Assembly: GCF_022134585.1 (NCBI RefSeq)
Contig: NZ_JAKNCT010000006.1
Span: 62,001-126,000 of the forward strand
DNA length: 64,000 nt
Origin: Mesosutterella porci
Lineage (GTDB): Bacteria > Pseudomonadota > Gammaproteobacteria > Burkholderiales > Burkholderiaceae_F
Direction: 5' to 3'
Part shown: positions 1 to 11,719 of the stretch, one piece after another
How the letters are laid out: every line of letters begins with the position of its first letter
How positions within the stretch are numbered: the stretch's first letter is position 1
The notes under the pieces: model-generated
Databases searched by the model: none
Told to the model about the DNA's origin: nothing
The model's input: the letters and a program-made list of their open reading frames with translations, nothing else
Position numbers and translations under genes: made by a program

Positions 1-2712
1 GCGGCCCAGGCCCAGGCCGGTCTCGAAGAGGCCAGGTCGCAGGAAGCCTTGAAGCGCGAGGCGCTCAAAGCAAACGAGCTCGAGCTGGCGCGCAGGCAGA
101 GCGCGCTGGCCGCACTGGTTGAAAAAAAGAAGATGCTCGAGGAGCGCGTTCGCAGCGACGGCGAAAAGCTCGAGCGCGCGAGCCGCGGCGCTTCCGATTC
201 CTCGGCGAAGGCCCAGGGTTTTGAAGAGGAGTCCCGGCGCCTCACCTCCGGGATCGCTGAATGTGAGGCGGAGAAGGAAGAGCGGGCGCAGGCGCTGGAA
301 GAAGAGCGCGATGCCTTCGAGCAGGCAAAAGCAAGGGAACGGGCGCTCGCCCAGTCGGAGAAGGAAGCGCAGTCCAGGCTCACGGAGCTCAATTTCACGC
401 AGCAGGCCCTCGGGCGGGAAAAGGCCATGCTTGAAGACCGGCTGGGGAGGCTGGGACAGGAGAAATCGGACTCGGCCGCACCGAAAGAGTCCGAGCTTGA
501 GCAGGCCCGCGAGTACGCCGAAGAGTGCTCTGCCTCGTTAGAGGAATGCGGGCAGCGCAGCGAGCAGGCCCGCGAGGAACTTACCGCAGCCGAGGAGGAC
601 TGCCGCGGCAGGCTCGAGCAGAAGAACCGTTCCTCGGAGGCCTTGGCCCGGCTGCAGGCCCGTTCGAGCGCACTGCGCGAGGTGCAGCAGAAGGCCCTTG
701 CCGAAGGCCGCCTTCCCGACTGGATCCGCAGTCACGGCCTCGAGGGGCTTCCGACGCTTGTTTCCGGCATCCGGGTCGAGGAGGGCTGGGAGCGGGCAGT
801 GGAAGCGGCGCTCTCGGCGAGAATGACCTCACTCGAAGCGGGCTCGCTCGCAAGGGCGGTTTCGCTTGCGGCGGATCCTCCGCCGGCCAGGTTTGCGCTG
901 GTCGACGTGCGGCAGGGCGAAGCCCTGCGGCAGTCCTTGGACGAGCAGGGTAGCCTCGCCCAGAAGGTGCTCTCCGTGAGGCCTCAGAGCGCCGCTCTTG
1001 TGCGCGTCTGGCTCGCCAGATTCCGCATCGCCCCCTCCCTTGGGGAGGCGCTGCGCCTTTCTCAGTCTGAACCTCAGGCCTCCTTCATCACGAAGGAAGG
1101 GCACACGGTGTCGGCCGGCTGTGTCCTCTTTTGGGCCTCCGAGAGCCCCGCCTCCGGGTTTCTGGAGCGCGCGGGCGAACTCTCAAGGCTCGAGCAGCAG
1201 CGCGACAGCGAGTCGAAGGCCTATCAGGCTCTGCTCGAGGGCGTCGTGCAGGCCGAGAGCCGCCGGGAGGCCGCCCTCGCTCGGTCCCGCGACGCGGCCG
1301 CCGCGCTTGAGTCTTCGCGGCGCGAACAGCAGGCCGCAGCCCTGAGGCTGAGTGAAATGCAGGCTTCCTTCGAGGCATGGTCCAGGCGCGCTTCCTCCAT
1401 CGAGGCGGAGAGCTCCCGGGCCAGGGAGCGGCTCGAGGAGATAGAGGCTCAGTCCGAGGCTTCGGAGGCGCAGTTCGAGGAGCTTGACCAGGCGCTCTCG
1501 AAGGTGTCTCAGGAGCATCAGGACGCAGAGATGGCCGCCGAGGCTGCTCAGTCGAGGCTGCAGGGTGAGGAGGGTGCGCTGCGCGACTGCGAGACCCGCT
1601 TGAAGTTGCTCCAGACCGATGCGCGCCACGCTGCGGAGCGGGCCCGCGACGCCCGCACGGCTGCTTTGAGGGCGCAGTCTGAAGAGGCTGAGTTCACGGC
1701 GGCAATCGAGGAATCGCGGGCTCTGCTCGAGGAGCTCGACGAAACGGCGGGCAGCGAGGGCGTGCGCGAACAACTTCAGGCCCATGACGCGGCCGAGGCC
1801 TCGCTGCGCGAAGCCGAACGGATTGTCTCCGCGGCGGCCGAAAAGGTCGCGGGGCTGGATGCCGAGCGAAGCAGGCTGTCGCTGGCCGAGCGTCCGAAGC
1901 TCGAGAGGGTGGGCGAGATGAAGGTTCGGCAGGGGAGCCTTGAAAACGAGCTCTCGGTCCTGGCTACCCAGATCGAGCAGCGCAGGGCGGACCGCGCGGA
2001 GCTGCTCGCAGCCGCCCAGGAAGGCGGCTGGAAGCCCGCTGCGGCCCGCCGCGAGGCAACAAAGCTTGAGCATGAGATTGAGCAGCTCGGCCCCGTCAAC
2101 CACGCGGCTCTTGAAAACCTTGAGGCGGCCCGCCGCGCTCTTTCTGAAACCGATGCCCAGGCTGCCGACCTGCAGAGCGCAGTGGAGACTCTTGAGGGGG
2201 CCATTCGAAAGATCGATGCAGAGACCCGGGGCGTTCTGAAAAGCACCTTCGACGCGGTCAATTCCAATTTTTCCGACATTTTCCGCCGCATCTTCAGCGG
2301 CGGCGAGGCCTCGCTTGAAATGGTGGGCGAAGAGGTGCTCGAATGCGGCATCGAGATCAGGGCGCAGCCACCCGGAAAGCGCAATGCCTCGGTCAAGCTC
2401 TTGTCCGGAGGCGAGCAGGCGCTCACGGCCACGGCGCTCATCTTTGCGATGTTTCGGCTCAATCCGGCTCCCTTCTGCCTTCTCGATGAGGTCGATGCGC
2501 CTCTTGACGAGGCCAATCAGGCGCGGCTCGCGAAACTCGTGGAGTCCATGAGCGAGGCGACCCAGTTCGTCGCGATCACCCATCACCGGATTACGATGGA
2601 GTACGCCCGGCAGCTGATCGGCGTCACCATGCGCGAGCCCGGGGTGTCCCGGGTTGTGTCTGTTGACATCAGCGAGGCGGTCCGTTACTCTTCGCAGCCT
2701 CTTCCTGTCTGA
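1..2712 (+). CDS. smc: Chromosome segregation ATPase SMC (3' part, 5' end outside window)
   Basis: The reading frame is open from the first base, so the N-terminal Walker A half lies upstream. SMC dimers organise and segregate the chromosome together with the ScpA/ScpB partners. The visible part has long Glu/Ala/Arg-rich coiled coils on either side of a globular hinge (about 230-345 residues from the first base's frame). The C-terminal ATPase half carries the signature motif LSGGEQALT, a Walker B/D-loop stretch CLLDEVDAPLDEAN and the switch His region AITHHR. The last residues are VRYSSQPLPV. The gene is followed by zipA and ligA on the same strand, an order common in betaproteobacteria. The codon usage is uniform and nothing looks broken. 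The identity is secure; only the 5' end is missing. Confidence 0.95.
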   Translation, partial: AAQAQAGLEEARSQEALKREALKANELELARRQSALAALVEKKKMLEERVRSDGEKLERASRGASDSSAKAQGFEEESRRLTSGIAECEAEKEERAQALEEERDAFEQAKARERALAQSEKEAQSRLTELNFTQQALGREKAMLEDRLGRLGQEKSDSAAPKESELEQAREYAEECSASLEECGQRSEQAREELTAAEEDCRGRLEQKNRSSEALARLQARSSALREVQQKALAEGRLPDWIRSHGLEGLPTLVSGIRVEEGWERAVEAALSARMTSLEAGSLARAVSLAADPPPARFALVDVRQGEALRQSLDEQGSLAQKVLSVRPQSAALVRVWLARFRIAPSLGEALRLSQSEPQASFITKEGHTVSAGCVLFWASESPASGFLERAGELSRLEQQRDSESKAYQALLEGVVQAESRREAALARSRDAAAALESSRREQQAAALRLSEMQASFEAWSRRASSIEAESSRARERLEEIEAQSEASEAQFEELDQALSKVSQEHQDAEMAAEAAQSRLQGEEGALRDCETRLKLLQTDARHAAERARDARTAALRAQSEEAEFTAAIEESRALLEELDETAGSEGVREQLQAHDAAEASLREAERIVSAAAEKVAGLDAERSRLSLAERPKLERVGEMKVRQGSLENELSVLATQIEQRRADRAELLAAAQEGGWKPAAARREATKLEHEIEQLGPVNHAALENLEAARRALSETDAQAADLQSAVETLEGAIRKIDAETRGVLKSTFDAVNSNFSDIFRRIFSGGEASLEMVGEEVLECGIEIRAQPPGKRNASVKLLSGGEQALTATALIFAMFRLNPAPFCLLDEVDAPLDEANQARLAKLVESMSEATQFVAITHHRITMEYARQLIGVTMREPGVSRVVSVDISEAVRYSSQPLPV

Positions 2713-2770
2713 GTAAGCGGGCGCCGGGGCGGCAGGGCCGTCAAAAGTCCTTAGAATTCACACGCCGGTG

Positions 2771-2799
2771 TTGTTCAGCGCGAAAACTGTCAATACAAT
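2771..2799 (+). promoter_or_regulatory. Candidate sigma-70 promoter for zipA
   Basis: TTGTTC (2771-2776) and TACAAT (2794-2799) are separated by exactly 17 bases in the smc-zipA gap. A start near 2806 would leave a leader of about 80 bases before the zipA ATG at 2886. This is a match by eye only, so zipA could also be read through from smc. Confidence 0.45.
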
Positions 2800-2885
2800 G
2801 GGGCCATGTCAATTCACGCGCCCGGCAGGCGAGGGCGCTGTCGCCGGCACCGCTTGTGAGGACCGGTACAGGAAATGCTGGAAAT

Positions 2886-3968
2886 ATGAGTACAGAAATG
2901 CTGCTGGCGGTCGTGCTGATCATTCTTGCCGTCGCCGCTGTCACTTATTATTGCATTGGGCGCAAAAGCCGCACGGACGGCAGCCGCCAGGGCACTCCTT
3001 TCGAACATGTTGATCCGAAAGTGGAATTGTCAAGCCTTAAGCCTGACGCCGGACAGCAGGATGCGGGGGCCCGGCAGACTGAGCCCGGGGTGAAGCGCGA
3101 CGAGCCCAAGGCGGGAGCCGACTCTCCGGCCGAGCTCCGCCAGCCGGAGCCTGCGGCCTTGGGCGAAGAGAGCCTGACCGAGCAGCCTGACATCGACCAG
3201 ATGACAGAGGTCGTCGTGCGGCTCAGCTGCAAGGTCCCGTTCAGCTCCAATCAGGCGCTTCTTGCAAGTCAGCCGCTTAGGAGTCAGGACTTCGGCGTGC
3301 CGCTCCGCATCCAGGTGAAGAACCAGTTCACCAAGCTCTGGGGGCCCATCCAGCGCGGCAGCAACACCTACACGGACATGATCATCGCACTGCAGCTCGC
3401 GACCCGCCGCGGCCGGGTCGATGAGCTTGCCGCCGGGAACTTCGCGGCGGCCGTGAACCAGGCGGTGGGGACGCTGGACGCCGACGCTGATGTGGTCGAC
3501 GTCCCGAGCATTGTGGCGCAGGCGAAGTCAGTGAAGGCGCTGATTGACCGCTACAGCATGAGACTGTCGATTGGCGTGAAGGGGCCGTTGCCCGTCTCGC
3601 AGCAGATGGCGATGGATATCGCGCGCGGCTGCGGATTCGACATCCGCGGCAAAAGCGTTGAAAAGCGCGACCGCGACAGCGGCGCGCCATGGCTGCGGAT
3701 GCTGCCTCATCCGCAGGTGCCCAATATGGTTGTGTTTGAGCTCATGCCTGCGCTGTGCACGCCTTCCTGCAATCCGCTCGGGGCCCTGTTCGGCGTAGCT
3801 AACGATGCGGCGGCCCGGCTAAGCGGCCAGATTACCGATGCATCGGGCCGGACTCTGTCGGTTCCTCAGATTGTGGAGATCTCCCGGCAGCTGCAGTTCT
3901 TTTATGCCGCGATGGCGAAGCAGGGGCTTGACGCCGGCACGCGCCGAGCAAAGCGCCTCTTTTCCTAA
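2886..3968 (+). CDS. zipA: Cell division protein ZipA homolog
   Basis: ZipA anchors the FtsZ ring to the inner membrane in many gamma- and betaproteobacteria. The 360-residue product starts with a short periplasmic stub and a single membrane span (about residues 2-24, STEMLLAVVLIILAV...), then a charged and Pro/Glu-rich linker of about 90 residues. It ends in a ZipA-type FtsZ-binding domain (about residues 140-350) with the conserved run RLSIGVKGPLPVSQ and the MVVFELMP strand. I chose the ATG at 2886 because the protein then begins right at the membrane anchor. A GTG at 2856 would only add ten uncharacteristic residues. It sits between smc and ligA, as expected for the family. Confidence 0.88.
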   Translation: MSTEMLLAVVLIILAVAAVTYYCIGRKSRTDGSRQGTPFEHVDPKVELSSLKPDAGQQDAGARQTEPGVKRDEPKAGADSPAELRQPEPAALGEESLTEQPDIDQMTEVVVRLSCKVPFSSNQALLASQPLRSQDFGVPLRIQVKNQFTKLWGPIQRGSNTYTDMIIALQLATRRGRVDELAAGNFAAAVNQAVGTLDADADVVDVPSIVAQAKSVKALIDRYSMRLSIGVKGPLPVSQQMAMDIARGCGFDIRGKSVEKRDRDSGAPWLRMLPHPQVPNMVVFELMPALCTPSCNPLGALFGVANDAAARLSGQITDASGRTLSVPQIVEISRQLQFFYAAMAKQGLDAGTRRAKRLFS

Positions 3969-3976
3969 AAGGGGCG

Positions 3977-3993
3977 GCCCCGCGCTGCGGGGC
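3977..3993 (-). terminator. Weak hairpin between zipA and panF
   Basis: GCCCCGC, a 3-base loop, then GCGGGGC, lying in the convergent gap between the ends of zipA and panF. No clear U tract follows on either strand (a short CCCCTTTT follows on the minus strand), so a terminator role is only possible. Confidence 0.3.
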
Positions 3994-4070
3994 ACCCCAA
4001 ATTCTGTCTTAGCTCCTGCCGGGCTCCCGTTGCCCCTGCGGCCTGGACGCCCGGAGCGCCGTCCCTGCGC

Positions 4071-5570
4071 CTAGAGCCGGTGCGGGAAGAAGGTTTTCAT
4101 TACGGCCAGGTCCACCTTCGGGCCCGTCACAGCCCCCAGGATTGAAAACACGAGTCCCGCGAGCACCCCGAAGACAATGTTGTGAAACCCCCAGAGATTC
4201 ACGCCGCAGATCATCAGGACCGTGTAGAGTCCCAGCCCTGCCAGTGAACCGGCTAGGGCGCCCCGGGCATTCATGCGCGGCCAGAAAAGCCCCAGAACCA
4301 CGGGCCAGAGAAAAGCGCTTTCAAGTCCGCCGAAGGCAAAAAGGTTGACCCACACGACGATGGTTTGAGGGTAAAGAGCGAGGAGGACGGAGACTGCACC
4401 CAGCGCCAGCGTGACCGTGATGCTCACGACCCGGTGAGACTTTCTGCTGTTTTCTGCGCTGTCTGGCCTTGCAGGGAAGACCTGACGCCAGAGGTCGCGC
4501 GCAACCGCTGAAGACGCGGCGATCAGTAGCGAGCTCACGGTGCTCATGGTGGCGGCGAGCGGCCCTATGATCGTTATTCCGGCGAGCAGCGGGTCCATGT
4601 GGTTCACAATGAGGAGCGGGATCACTGCATCCGTGCCGGCGGCCGGCTTTTCAAGGATGGTGCCGCGTGAGAGCACCCCAAGAAGCGTCATGCCGATCAT
4701 GAGCGCGCCGCAAATCACGGTGGCGACGACCATCGCCCGCGACAGATCTGCGGTGGTCCGGTAGCTCAGGCATCTGACCAGCGACTGAGGCAGCCCCACG
4801 GTGCAGAACCCCACAAGAAGCCATGAGGAGAAGAGCAGGGTGTAGGGCAGCGCTCCACCCGCATCGGGGGTGAGGAAGCTGCTTCGGCCGGATTCGCCGA
4901 TGCCGGCAGAAGACAGAGTCGACATGATCCCCTCCATTCCTCCGCCGCTTGTGATGATCGTCCAGCCCAGCGTGGCCATGCCGGTGAGCATCAGCACTGC
5001 GCAAACCGCATCGGTGAGCACGACGGCGCGAAAGCCCGAGGAGGTGTAGATCACGGTGACGGCCGCAAAAAGCAGCAGTCCCAGCTTGTAGTCGAGTCCG
5101 GTAATGGCGGCGAAAATCTGCGCTCCGCCCATGAACTGACCGACAACCATGGCGGTGAAGAAGACGATCATGACCAGGGCAAGGAGCACGGAAAGCGCCC
5201 TGCTGCCGTAACGGGCCTGGAGGATGTCAATGACGGTGAGCGACCCGGTCCGACGGGCGATCACCGCCAGCTTCTTGCCTACGGTCCCGAGCAGCAGGAA
5301 TCCGGTGATGATCTGCGGGGCAGCGAAAACGACCCATCCAAACCCCAGTTTCCAGGCTAGCCCCGGGCCGGAGACAAAGGAGCTCACGGACCCGTAGGTC
5401 GCAACGAGCGTCATGGCGAGGACCACGCCCCCCAGGCTTCGGTTGGCAATGAAGTAATCCCGGTCGAAGTCTCCCGAACGCCCGAGGCTCCGTCCTGCAT
5501 AAAGCCCGATGACGAGAAGGAGCGCCAGAAAGACCATGACCGGTACGAGCACTTCGTCGTGCGGCGTCAT
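4071..5570 (-). CDS. panF: Sodium/pantothenate symporter PanF
   Basis: A 499-residue member of the sodium:solute symporter (SSS) family with about 13 hydrophobic segments. It would import pantothenate, the precursor of coenzyme A, with sodium across the inner membrane. Features fitting PanF are the N-terminal YAGRSLGRSGDFDRDYFIANR, the following LVATYGSVSSFVSGPG (sodium-site region), and ARYGSRALSVL in the middle. Its ATG overlaps the stop of the upstream yhdT-like gene by four bases (ATGA), the same pairing (yhdT-panF) known from enterobacteria, which strengthens the substrate call. Other SSS substrates cannot be excluded from sequence alone. Confidence 0.85.
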   Translation of the reverse strand: MTPHDEVLVPVMVFLALLLVIGLYAGRSLGRSGDFDRDYFIANRSLGGVVLAMTLVATYGSVSSFVSGPGLAWKLGFGWVVFAAPQIITGFLLLGTVGKKLAVIARRTGSLTVIDILQARYGSRALSVLLALVMIVFFTAMVVGQFMGGAQIFAAITGLDYKLGLLLFAAVTVIYTSSGFRAVVLTDAVCAVLMLTGMATLGWTIITSGGGMEGIMSTLSSAGIGESGRSSFLTPDAGGALPYTLLFSSWLLVGFCTVGLPQSLVRCLSYRTTADLSRAMVVATVICGALMIGMTLLGVLSRGTILEKPAAGTDAVIPLLIVNHMDPLLAGITIIGPLAATMSTVSSLLIAASSAVARDLWRQVFPARPDSAENSRKSHRVVSITVTLALGAVSVLLALYPQTIVVWVNLFAFGGLESAFLWPVVLGLFWPRMNARGALAGSLAGLGLYTVLMICGVNLWGFHNIVFGVLAGLVFSILGAVTGPKVDLAVMKTFFPHRL

Positions 5571-5881
5571 GATCGGGGCTCCTTCTGGGTCTCCAGCTCC
5601 TCTCCCAGGTCAAAATCCTTGAAGAAGCGCCTGACCAAGAAAATGACTCCCGCGATGGAAAGAAGGTATCCGCCGATGCATGAGACCGTGAACCACAGCG
5701 GCATGGCCAGAAGCGTCTCAGCGCTGTCCTTAAGCAGAAAAACGGCGAGCCAGAAGAAGGCCATGATGATCACTGCCAGGGCGAGCGTTGCGGCAGCCTC
5801 CCGATCCATGATCCGGAATTTTTCCCGATAGTCGAGCTTTTGGAACATCTTTTGCATGCTTTTGATTGAAGTTCGTTCCAT
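5567..5881 (-). CDS. yhdT: YhdT-family small membrane protein (DUF997)
   Basis: A 104-residue protein with two membrane spans, roughly residues 30-50 (LALAVIIMAFFWLAVFLL) and 60-80 (LWFTVSCIGGYLLSIAGVIF). It has a charged tail after VRRFFKDFDLGEELE. This layout and the position immediately before panF match the YhdT family, whose role is unknown but which is regularly coupled to PanF. The stop overlaps the panF start (ATGA), which implies translational coupling. I chose the ATG at 5881. A start ten codons upstream and an internal Met are also possible, and no strong ribosome site decides it. Confidence 0.8.
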   Translation of the reverse strand: MERTSIKSMQKMFQKLDYREKFRIMDREAAATLALAVIIMAFFWLAVFLLKDSAETLLAMPLWFTVSCIGGYLLSIAGVIFLVRRFFKDFDLGEELETQKEPRS

Positions 5882-5922
5882 TGTAGGCGGGCTGCGGCGG
5901 CTGCCTGCCAAGAAAAGACTAG

Positions 5923-8172
<2,250 letters not shown>

Positions 8173-8189
8173 GTGGGGGGAGAAGAAAT

Positions 8190-8954
8190 ATGGCGGCAGA
8201 CAGTCGGGCAGCTGTAGGGATTATCGGAGGTTCCAGCTTTTCCGACGGTTGGCTGGAAAAAGCGAGTTCGGAGGCCTTTTTCGGCGAGACGCCTTACGGC
8301 CTCCCCTCATCGCCCGTTCGTGAGGCCGAAATCTCGGGCCGGAGGGTTCTTCTGCTGCTGAGGCACGGGCTTGGACACCGCTTTCCGCCGCATGCCGTTC
8401 CATATGCAGCCAACCTTTGGGCTTTGAAGAAGGCAGGAGCGGAGGCAGTTATTGGCCTTGCTACGGTAGGTGGAATCAATGAGGCCCTTCCCCCAGGGGC
8501 CCTTTGCGTGCCTGATGACCTGGTCGACCGCACATGGGGGCGGGAATCGACTATCTACAGCAGTGCGAAGACCGGAGTCCGTCATGTCGATTTCACCAGG
8601 CCTTTTGACGAGGAACTGCGCCGCAGGCTCATTCTGGCCTGCCGCCGCGCCCGCGTTTCTCGTCTTCTGGAGGGCGGAGTCTATTGGTGCAGCCAGGGTC
8701 CGAGGCTCGAGACCGCTGCCGAGATTCGGGTGATCAGAGCGCTCGGAGGGGCCATGGTCGGCATGACGGCGGCGACCGAGGCCGCAGTCGCCCGGGAGCT
8801 GGACGTCCCTTATGCACTCCTTGCCCTTTGCGTCAACTGGGCGGCGGGCCTGCACAGTTCGTCGGATAAAGTTTCGTTGGAAGTCTGCGGTGGAGAAAAC
8901 GGCTGCTCCTCAGAAGACATCCGCTGCGTATTAGAGCAGTTTCTGGCCCTCTGA
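8190..8954 (+). CDS. Purine nucleoside phosphorylase family, probable S-methyl-5'-thioinosine phosphorylase
   Basis: A 254-residue member of the MTAP/PNP family, which splits a nucleoside with phosphate to a base and ribose-1-phosphate in purine and methylthioadenosine salvage. It starts with the phosphate-binding VGIIGGSSFS and has the RHGLGHRFPPHAVPY loop and GGVYWCSQGPRLETAAEI. It also has the substrate segment VGMTAATEAAVARELDVPYA followed by NWAAGL. The M-T-A-A-T-E form and the NWAAG tail resemble S-methyl-5'-thioinosine phosphorylases of pseudomonads more than classical MTAP, but substrate preference is an inference. A strong ribosome site (GGGGGGAGAAG) precedes the ATG, 17 bases after ligA. 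Its 3' end overlaps the convergent SulP gene by 24 bases. Confidence 0.8.
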   Translation: MAADSRAAVGIIGGSSFSDGWLEKASSEAFFGETPYGLPSSPVREAEISGRRVLLLLRHGLGHRFPPHAVPYAANLWALKKAGAEAVIGLATVGGINEALPPGALCVPDDLVDRTWGRESTIYSSAKTGVRHVDFTRPFDEELRRRLILACRRARVSRLLEGGVYWCSQGPRLETAAEIRVIRALGGAMVGMTAATEAAVARELDVPYALLALCVNWAAGLHSSSDKVSLEVCGGENGCSSEDIRCVLEQFLAL

Positions 8955-10676
8955 GTTCTTCCCGGAGAACGACTCCGGCGCCCTGCTCTCAAACAGGATT
9001 CTTTCCTGGGCTTCTTTCACTGCCCGGTCTACGGAAAGATAGGACAGGCGGTCCGGCGAAAGAATCGGATTGGCCGCGCCTACAAGAACCTCCCTGGCTC
9101 TTCGGTGCATGCGGCACAGCGTGAGCGTGCAGCCCGCTTTTTTTACGAACTGAGCGAATTTAAGCACTTCCTCCACGCAGGTTCCGTCCAAGTCTGCGGC
9201 TTCCTCCATGCTTACGACGATCTCTTTGACCGGCTGTCTGCGGAGCTGCTCGGTAAGGAGGACTCTTGCTTTTTTGAAGCTTTCCTCGGCATTGGCAAAG
9301 ACGAGCGGCTGGTCCATCCGCAGGACAAGCACCCCGGGGATGGGGACTGTGTCAGGAAACAGCTTCGTATTCACAAAGCTGTGGGAGCCTGGAAGTTTTT
9401 GCATCACCGACACATGCGGTTGCGATACCCGTATGAGGATCAGGGCGACGGAGAGGACGACCGAAATGAGAAGTCCGTTCAAAACGCCGAGAATCGTTAC
9501 CGAGCAGAAGGAGGCGATTACAAGCAGGCGGTCCCTTTTCCATTCAAAGTACGGCCGTATGGGCTCGGGTGATAATCCGCCGCTCACTGCCTTGATGACG
9601 ACAGCAGCCAGGACAGGCTCAGGGATTCTGCTGATCTGCGGCATCAGAAAGGCGAGGGCGAGGAAAAGCACCGCAAGGGCGAAAAAATTCGATACCCGAC
9701 TCCGGGCGCCGGAGTCAATGTTGAGGCTGGTGGCTGAAAAACCGGCGCCCACTGCGAGACCGCCGAAAAATCCTGAGGCCATGTTGGACAGGCCGATCGC
9801 AACGATGTCCCTGTTGGGCACCGTCTGCTGCCCGCTTCGTTCTGCTGCGGCATGGATGCTTGAGTAGGATTCGGCGTAGACCATCAGGCACAGAGCGGCG
9901 CTCATTTGAATTGTGCCGATCCAGTCGGCCCCTGCCAGTGTTTGAAAGGAGATCGCGGTTCTTTCAAGGCTGAAGGGGCCCACGAGCTCGATGCCCAGCG
10001 TTTCAAGCGGGACGAAATAGGACAGGAGCACGGCAGCGGCTACGACGATGAGGCTGCCGGGCAGACGCTGCCATCTCCACAGCAGGAGGACTGCAAGAGA
10101 ACCAAGGCCAAGGGCGGCGGCTGATGGTGAAACCTCATGAATGTGAGAAATAGTGTCAAGAAGCCTGCCCCAGAGGCCGGATCCTGTCGCGTGCAGGCCG
10201 AACAGTTTCGGCAGCTGCATCAGCGTGATAGTGAAGGCAAGCCCCATCGTCACGCCGCGCAGGACGGGCTTGGCAATGAAGCTGCTTGCCCGTCCGAAGC
10301 CCAGGAGCCGGGCGAGGATGAACCAGAACCCCGTCATCATGACCAGTACGGCAGCAAGGGTTTCGGGATGGGCCTGTTGGTGGGTGGCGAGCAGGCTTGA
10401 CACCGTTGCGGCGAGCACCATCGCGGAGGATGACGTGGCCGAAACGACCGCCGTTCGGCACGAGCCCACCGCTGTGTAGATGAGGAGCCCGCAGATGAGA
10501 GCAATGAGGCCAGCAGACGGAGGCAGGCCTGCGATGCCCGCGTAGGCCACGGCTTCCGGAATCAAAAGGCCTATAAGCGAAAGTCCGGCTGAAAAGTCGC
10601 AGGCGTGGCTGCGACAGAACTTCACCCACTCAGAGGGGTTGAGCAGATTTGTTGCACGGTGTCCCATCAAGGTCAT
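8931..10676 (-). CDS. SulP-family anion transporter with STAS domain
   Basis: A 581-residue inner-membrane permease of the SulP/SLC26 family (sulfate, bicarbonate, dicarboxylates or other anions). The N-terminal half shows the family signature around LLIPEAVAYAGIAGLPPSAGL and about 12-14 hydrophobic spans. The C-terminal 130 residues form a cytoplasmic STAS domain, starting near GVLVLRMDQPLVFANAE and including the conserved DLDGT loop. I chose the ATG at 10676 because AAGGAAG precedes it at good spacing. A start seven codons upstream is possible. It lies 36 bases downstream of the EamA gene on the same strand. The substrate cannot be read from the sequence. Confidence 0.85.
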   Translation of the reverse strand: MTLMGHRATNLLNPSEWVKFCRSHACDFSAGLSLIGLLIPEAVAYAGIAGLPPSAGLIALICGLLIYTAVGSCRTAVVSATSSSAMVLAATVSSLLATHQQAHPETLAAVLVMMTGFWFILARLLGFGRASSFIAKPVLRGVTMGLAFTITLMQLPKLFGLHATGSGLWGRLLDTISHIHEVSPSAAALGLGSLAVLLLWRWQRLPGSLIVVAAAVLLSYFVPLETLGIELVGPFSLERTAISFQTLAGADWIGTIQMSAALCLMVYAESYSSIHAAAERSGQQTVPNRDIVAIGLSNMASGFFGGLAVGAGFSATSLNIDSGARSRVSNFFALAVLFLALAFLMPQISRIPEPVLAAVVIKAVSGGLSPEPIRPYFEWKRDRLLVIASFCSVTILGVLNGLLISVVLSVALILIRVSQPHVSVMQKLPGSHSFVNTKLFPDTVPIPGVLVLRMDQPLVFANAEESFKKARVLLTEQLRRQPVKEIVVSMEEAADLDGTCVEEVLKFAQFVKKAGCTLTLCRMHRRAREVLVGAANPILSPDRLSYLSVDRAVKEAQERILFESRAPESFSGKNSEGQKLL

Positions 10677-10712
10677 TGTTGCTTCCTTATGCGGCACGGC
10701 CTGCTCTTTTGG

Positions 10713-11603
10713 CTATACCCTCCGCTGTGGAATCTGGACGATTACGATGGCTATTCCCATCAGTACACAGCCTATGATTTCCCGGGCTGACAGGGTTTGG
10801 CCGAGAATGATCCATCCCGAGAGGGCGCCAATGACGGACTCAAGGCTCATGGTCAGAGAGGCGATGGCAGGATTGGCGCCTTTTTGGCCGATCACCTGAC
10901 AGGTGTAAGCGAGTCCGTTGGAGAAAATGCCGACGTACAGCATAGCGGGCAGTGCAAGCATGACGGCCTGAAGCGTAGTGCCTTGCTCGAAGATAGAGGT
11001 GAAGATCAGGCCAAGCACGCCGCCCGTTAAGAACATCACCCATGACATTTCGACTGCGTCCGCCTTGGGCACGTAATAGTCGATCGCCATGATCTGAGCA
11101 GAATAAAGGAAAGCGCAGATAAAGCACAGCAGCTCGCCCAGACCGATGGTGAAATCCTCCTTAATGGACAGGCAGTAGAGCGCGGTGACGGCAATGGCGA
11201 CGGCGATCCAGAGCAGGCCCGAGCTCCTGATGCCGCGGATTCTGGCCAGAACGGGGACGATGATGATGTACAAGGCTGTGAGAAAGCTGGCTTTCCCGAC
11301 GGTTGTGTAGACAAGTCCGAACTGCTGAAAGCTCTCTGCCGCAAAAAGCGCACAGCCCGAGACAATTCCGCCGATAAGGGTATTGCGGCGCACTTCGGGC
11401 TGGCGTTTTCTGGCTCTTTTTACCGGTGACTCGAATCGATCCAGGAAAAAAATGACGGGTATTAAAAAAAGGCAGCCAATTAATGACCGGCCAGCCGTGA
11501 AGGTAAAGGGAGCGACATAGCCCACGCCGATTGCCTGACCGACAAAAGCGGTGCCCCAGAAAAAAGCGGCAAGCAGCAGGAAAACGAAATTGCGTGTGGG
11601 CAT
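10713..11603 (-). CDS. EamA/DMT-family transporter
   Basis: A 296-residue drug/metabolite transporter with ten predicted membrane helices in two homologous EamA repeats. The first begins at FLLLAAFFWGTAFVGQAIG and the second at about residue 150. The end of each repeat has the typical small-residue-rich pattern (ASLTMSLESVIGALSGWIILGQ). Such proteins export amino acids or other metabolites, and the substrate here is unknown. The ATG at 11603 puts the first helix at the N-terminus. An ATG at 11639 would add twelve residues, and neither has a clear ribosome site. It may be cotranscribed with the SulP gene 36 bases downstream. Confidence 0.8.
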   Translation of the reverse strand: MPTRNFVFLLLAAFFWGTAFVGQAIGVGYVAPFTFTAGRSLIGCLFLIPVIFFLDRFESPVKRARKRQPEVRRNTLIGGIVSGCALFAAESFQQFGLVYTTVGKASFLTALYIIIVPVLARIRGIRSSGLLWIAVAIAVTALYCLSIKEDFTIGLGELLCFICAFLYSAQIMAIDYYVPKADAVEMSWVMFLTGGVLGLIFTSIFEQGTTLQAVMLALPAMLYVGIFSNGLAYTCQVIGQKGANPAIASLTMSLESVIGALSGWIILGQTLSAREIIGCVLMGIAIVIVQIPQRRV

Positions 11604-11701
11604 GATGGAGTTAATTTCCGTAATTTGAAGTGTCTTCATCAGATTCTAGACATTAAGATCAAATCTGTAGTAGAAAGGCTACTTCTGCGGCTTCTGCGCT
11701 T

Positions 11702-11719
11702 GAGGAAGCGCGCTTCCTC
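11702..11719. promoter_or_regulatory. Perfect 18-bp palindrome in the divergent gap
   Basis: GAGGAAGCG followed directly by its reverse complement, lying between the divergent EamA and glycosylase genes. It could be a dimeric regulator site or fold as a 7-bp stem with a CGCG loop. No regulator gene is adjacent. Confidence 0.4.

Noticed and set aside
1183-2586. 467-residue frame on the minus strand within smc
   Set aside because: It lies fully antisense to a clear SMC coding region. It is a shadow of high GC at third codon positions.
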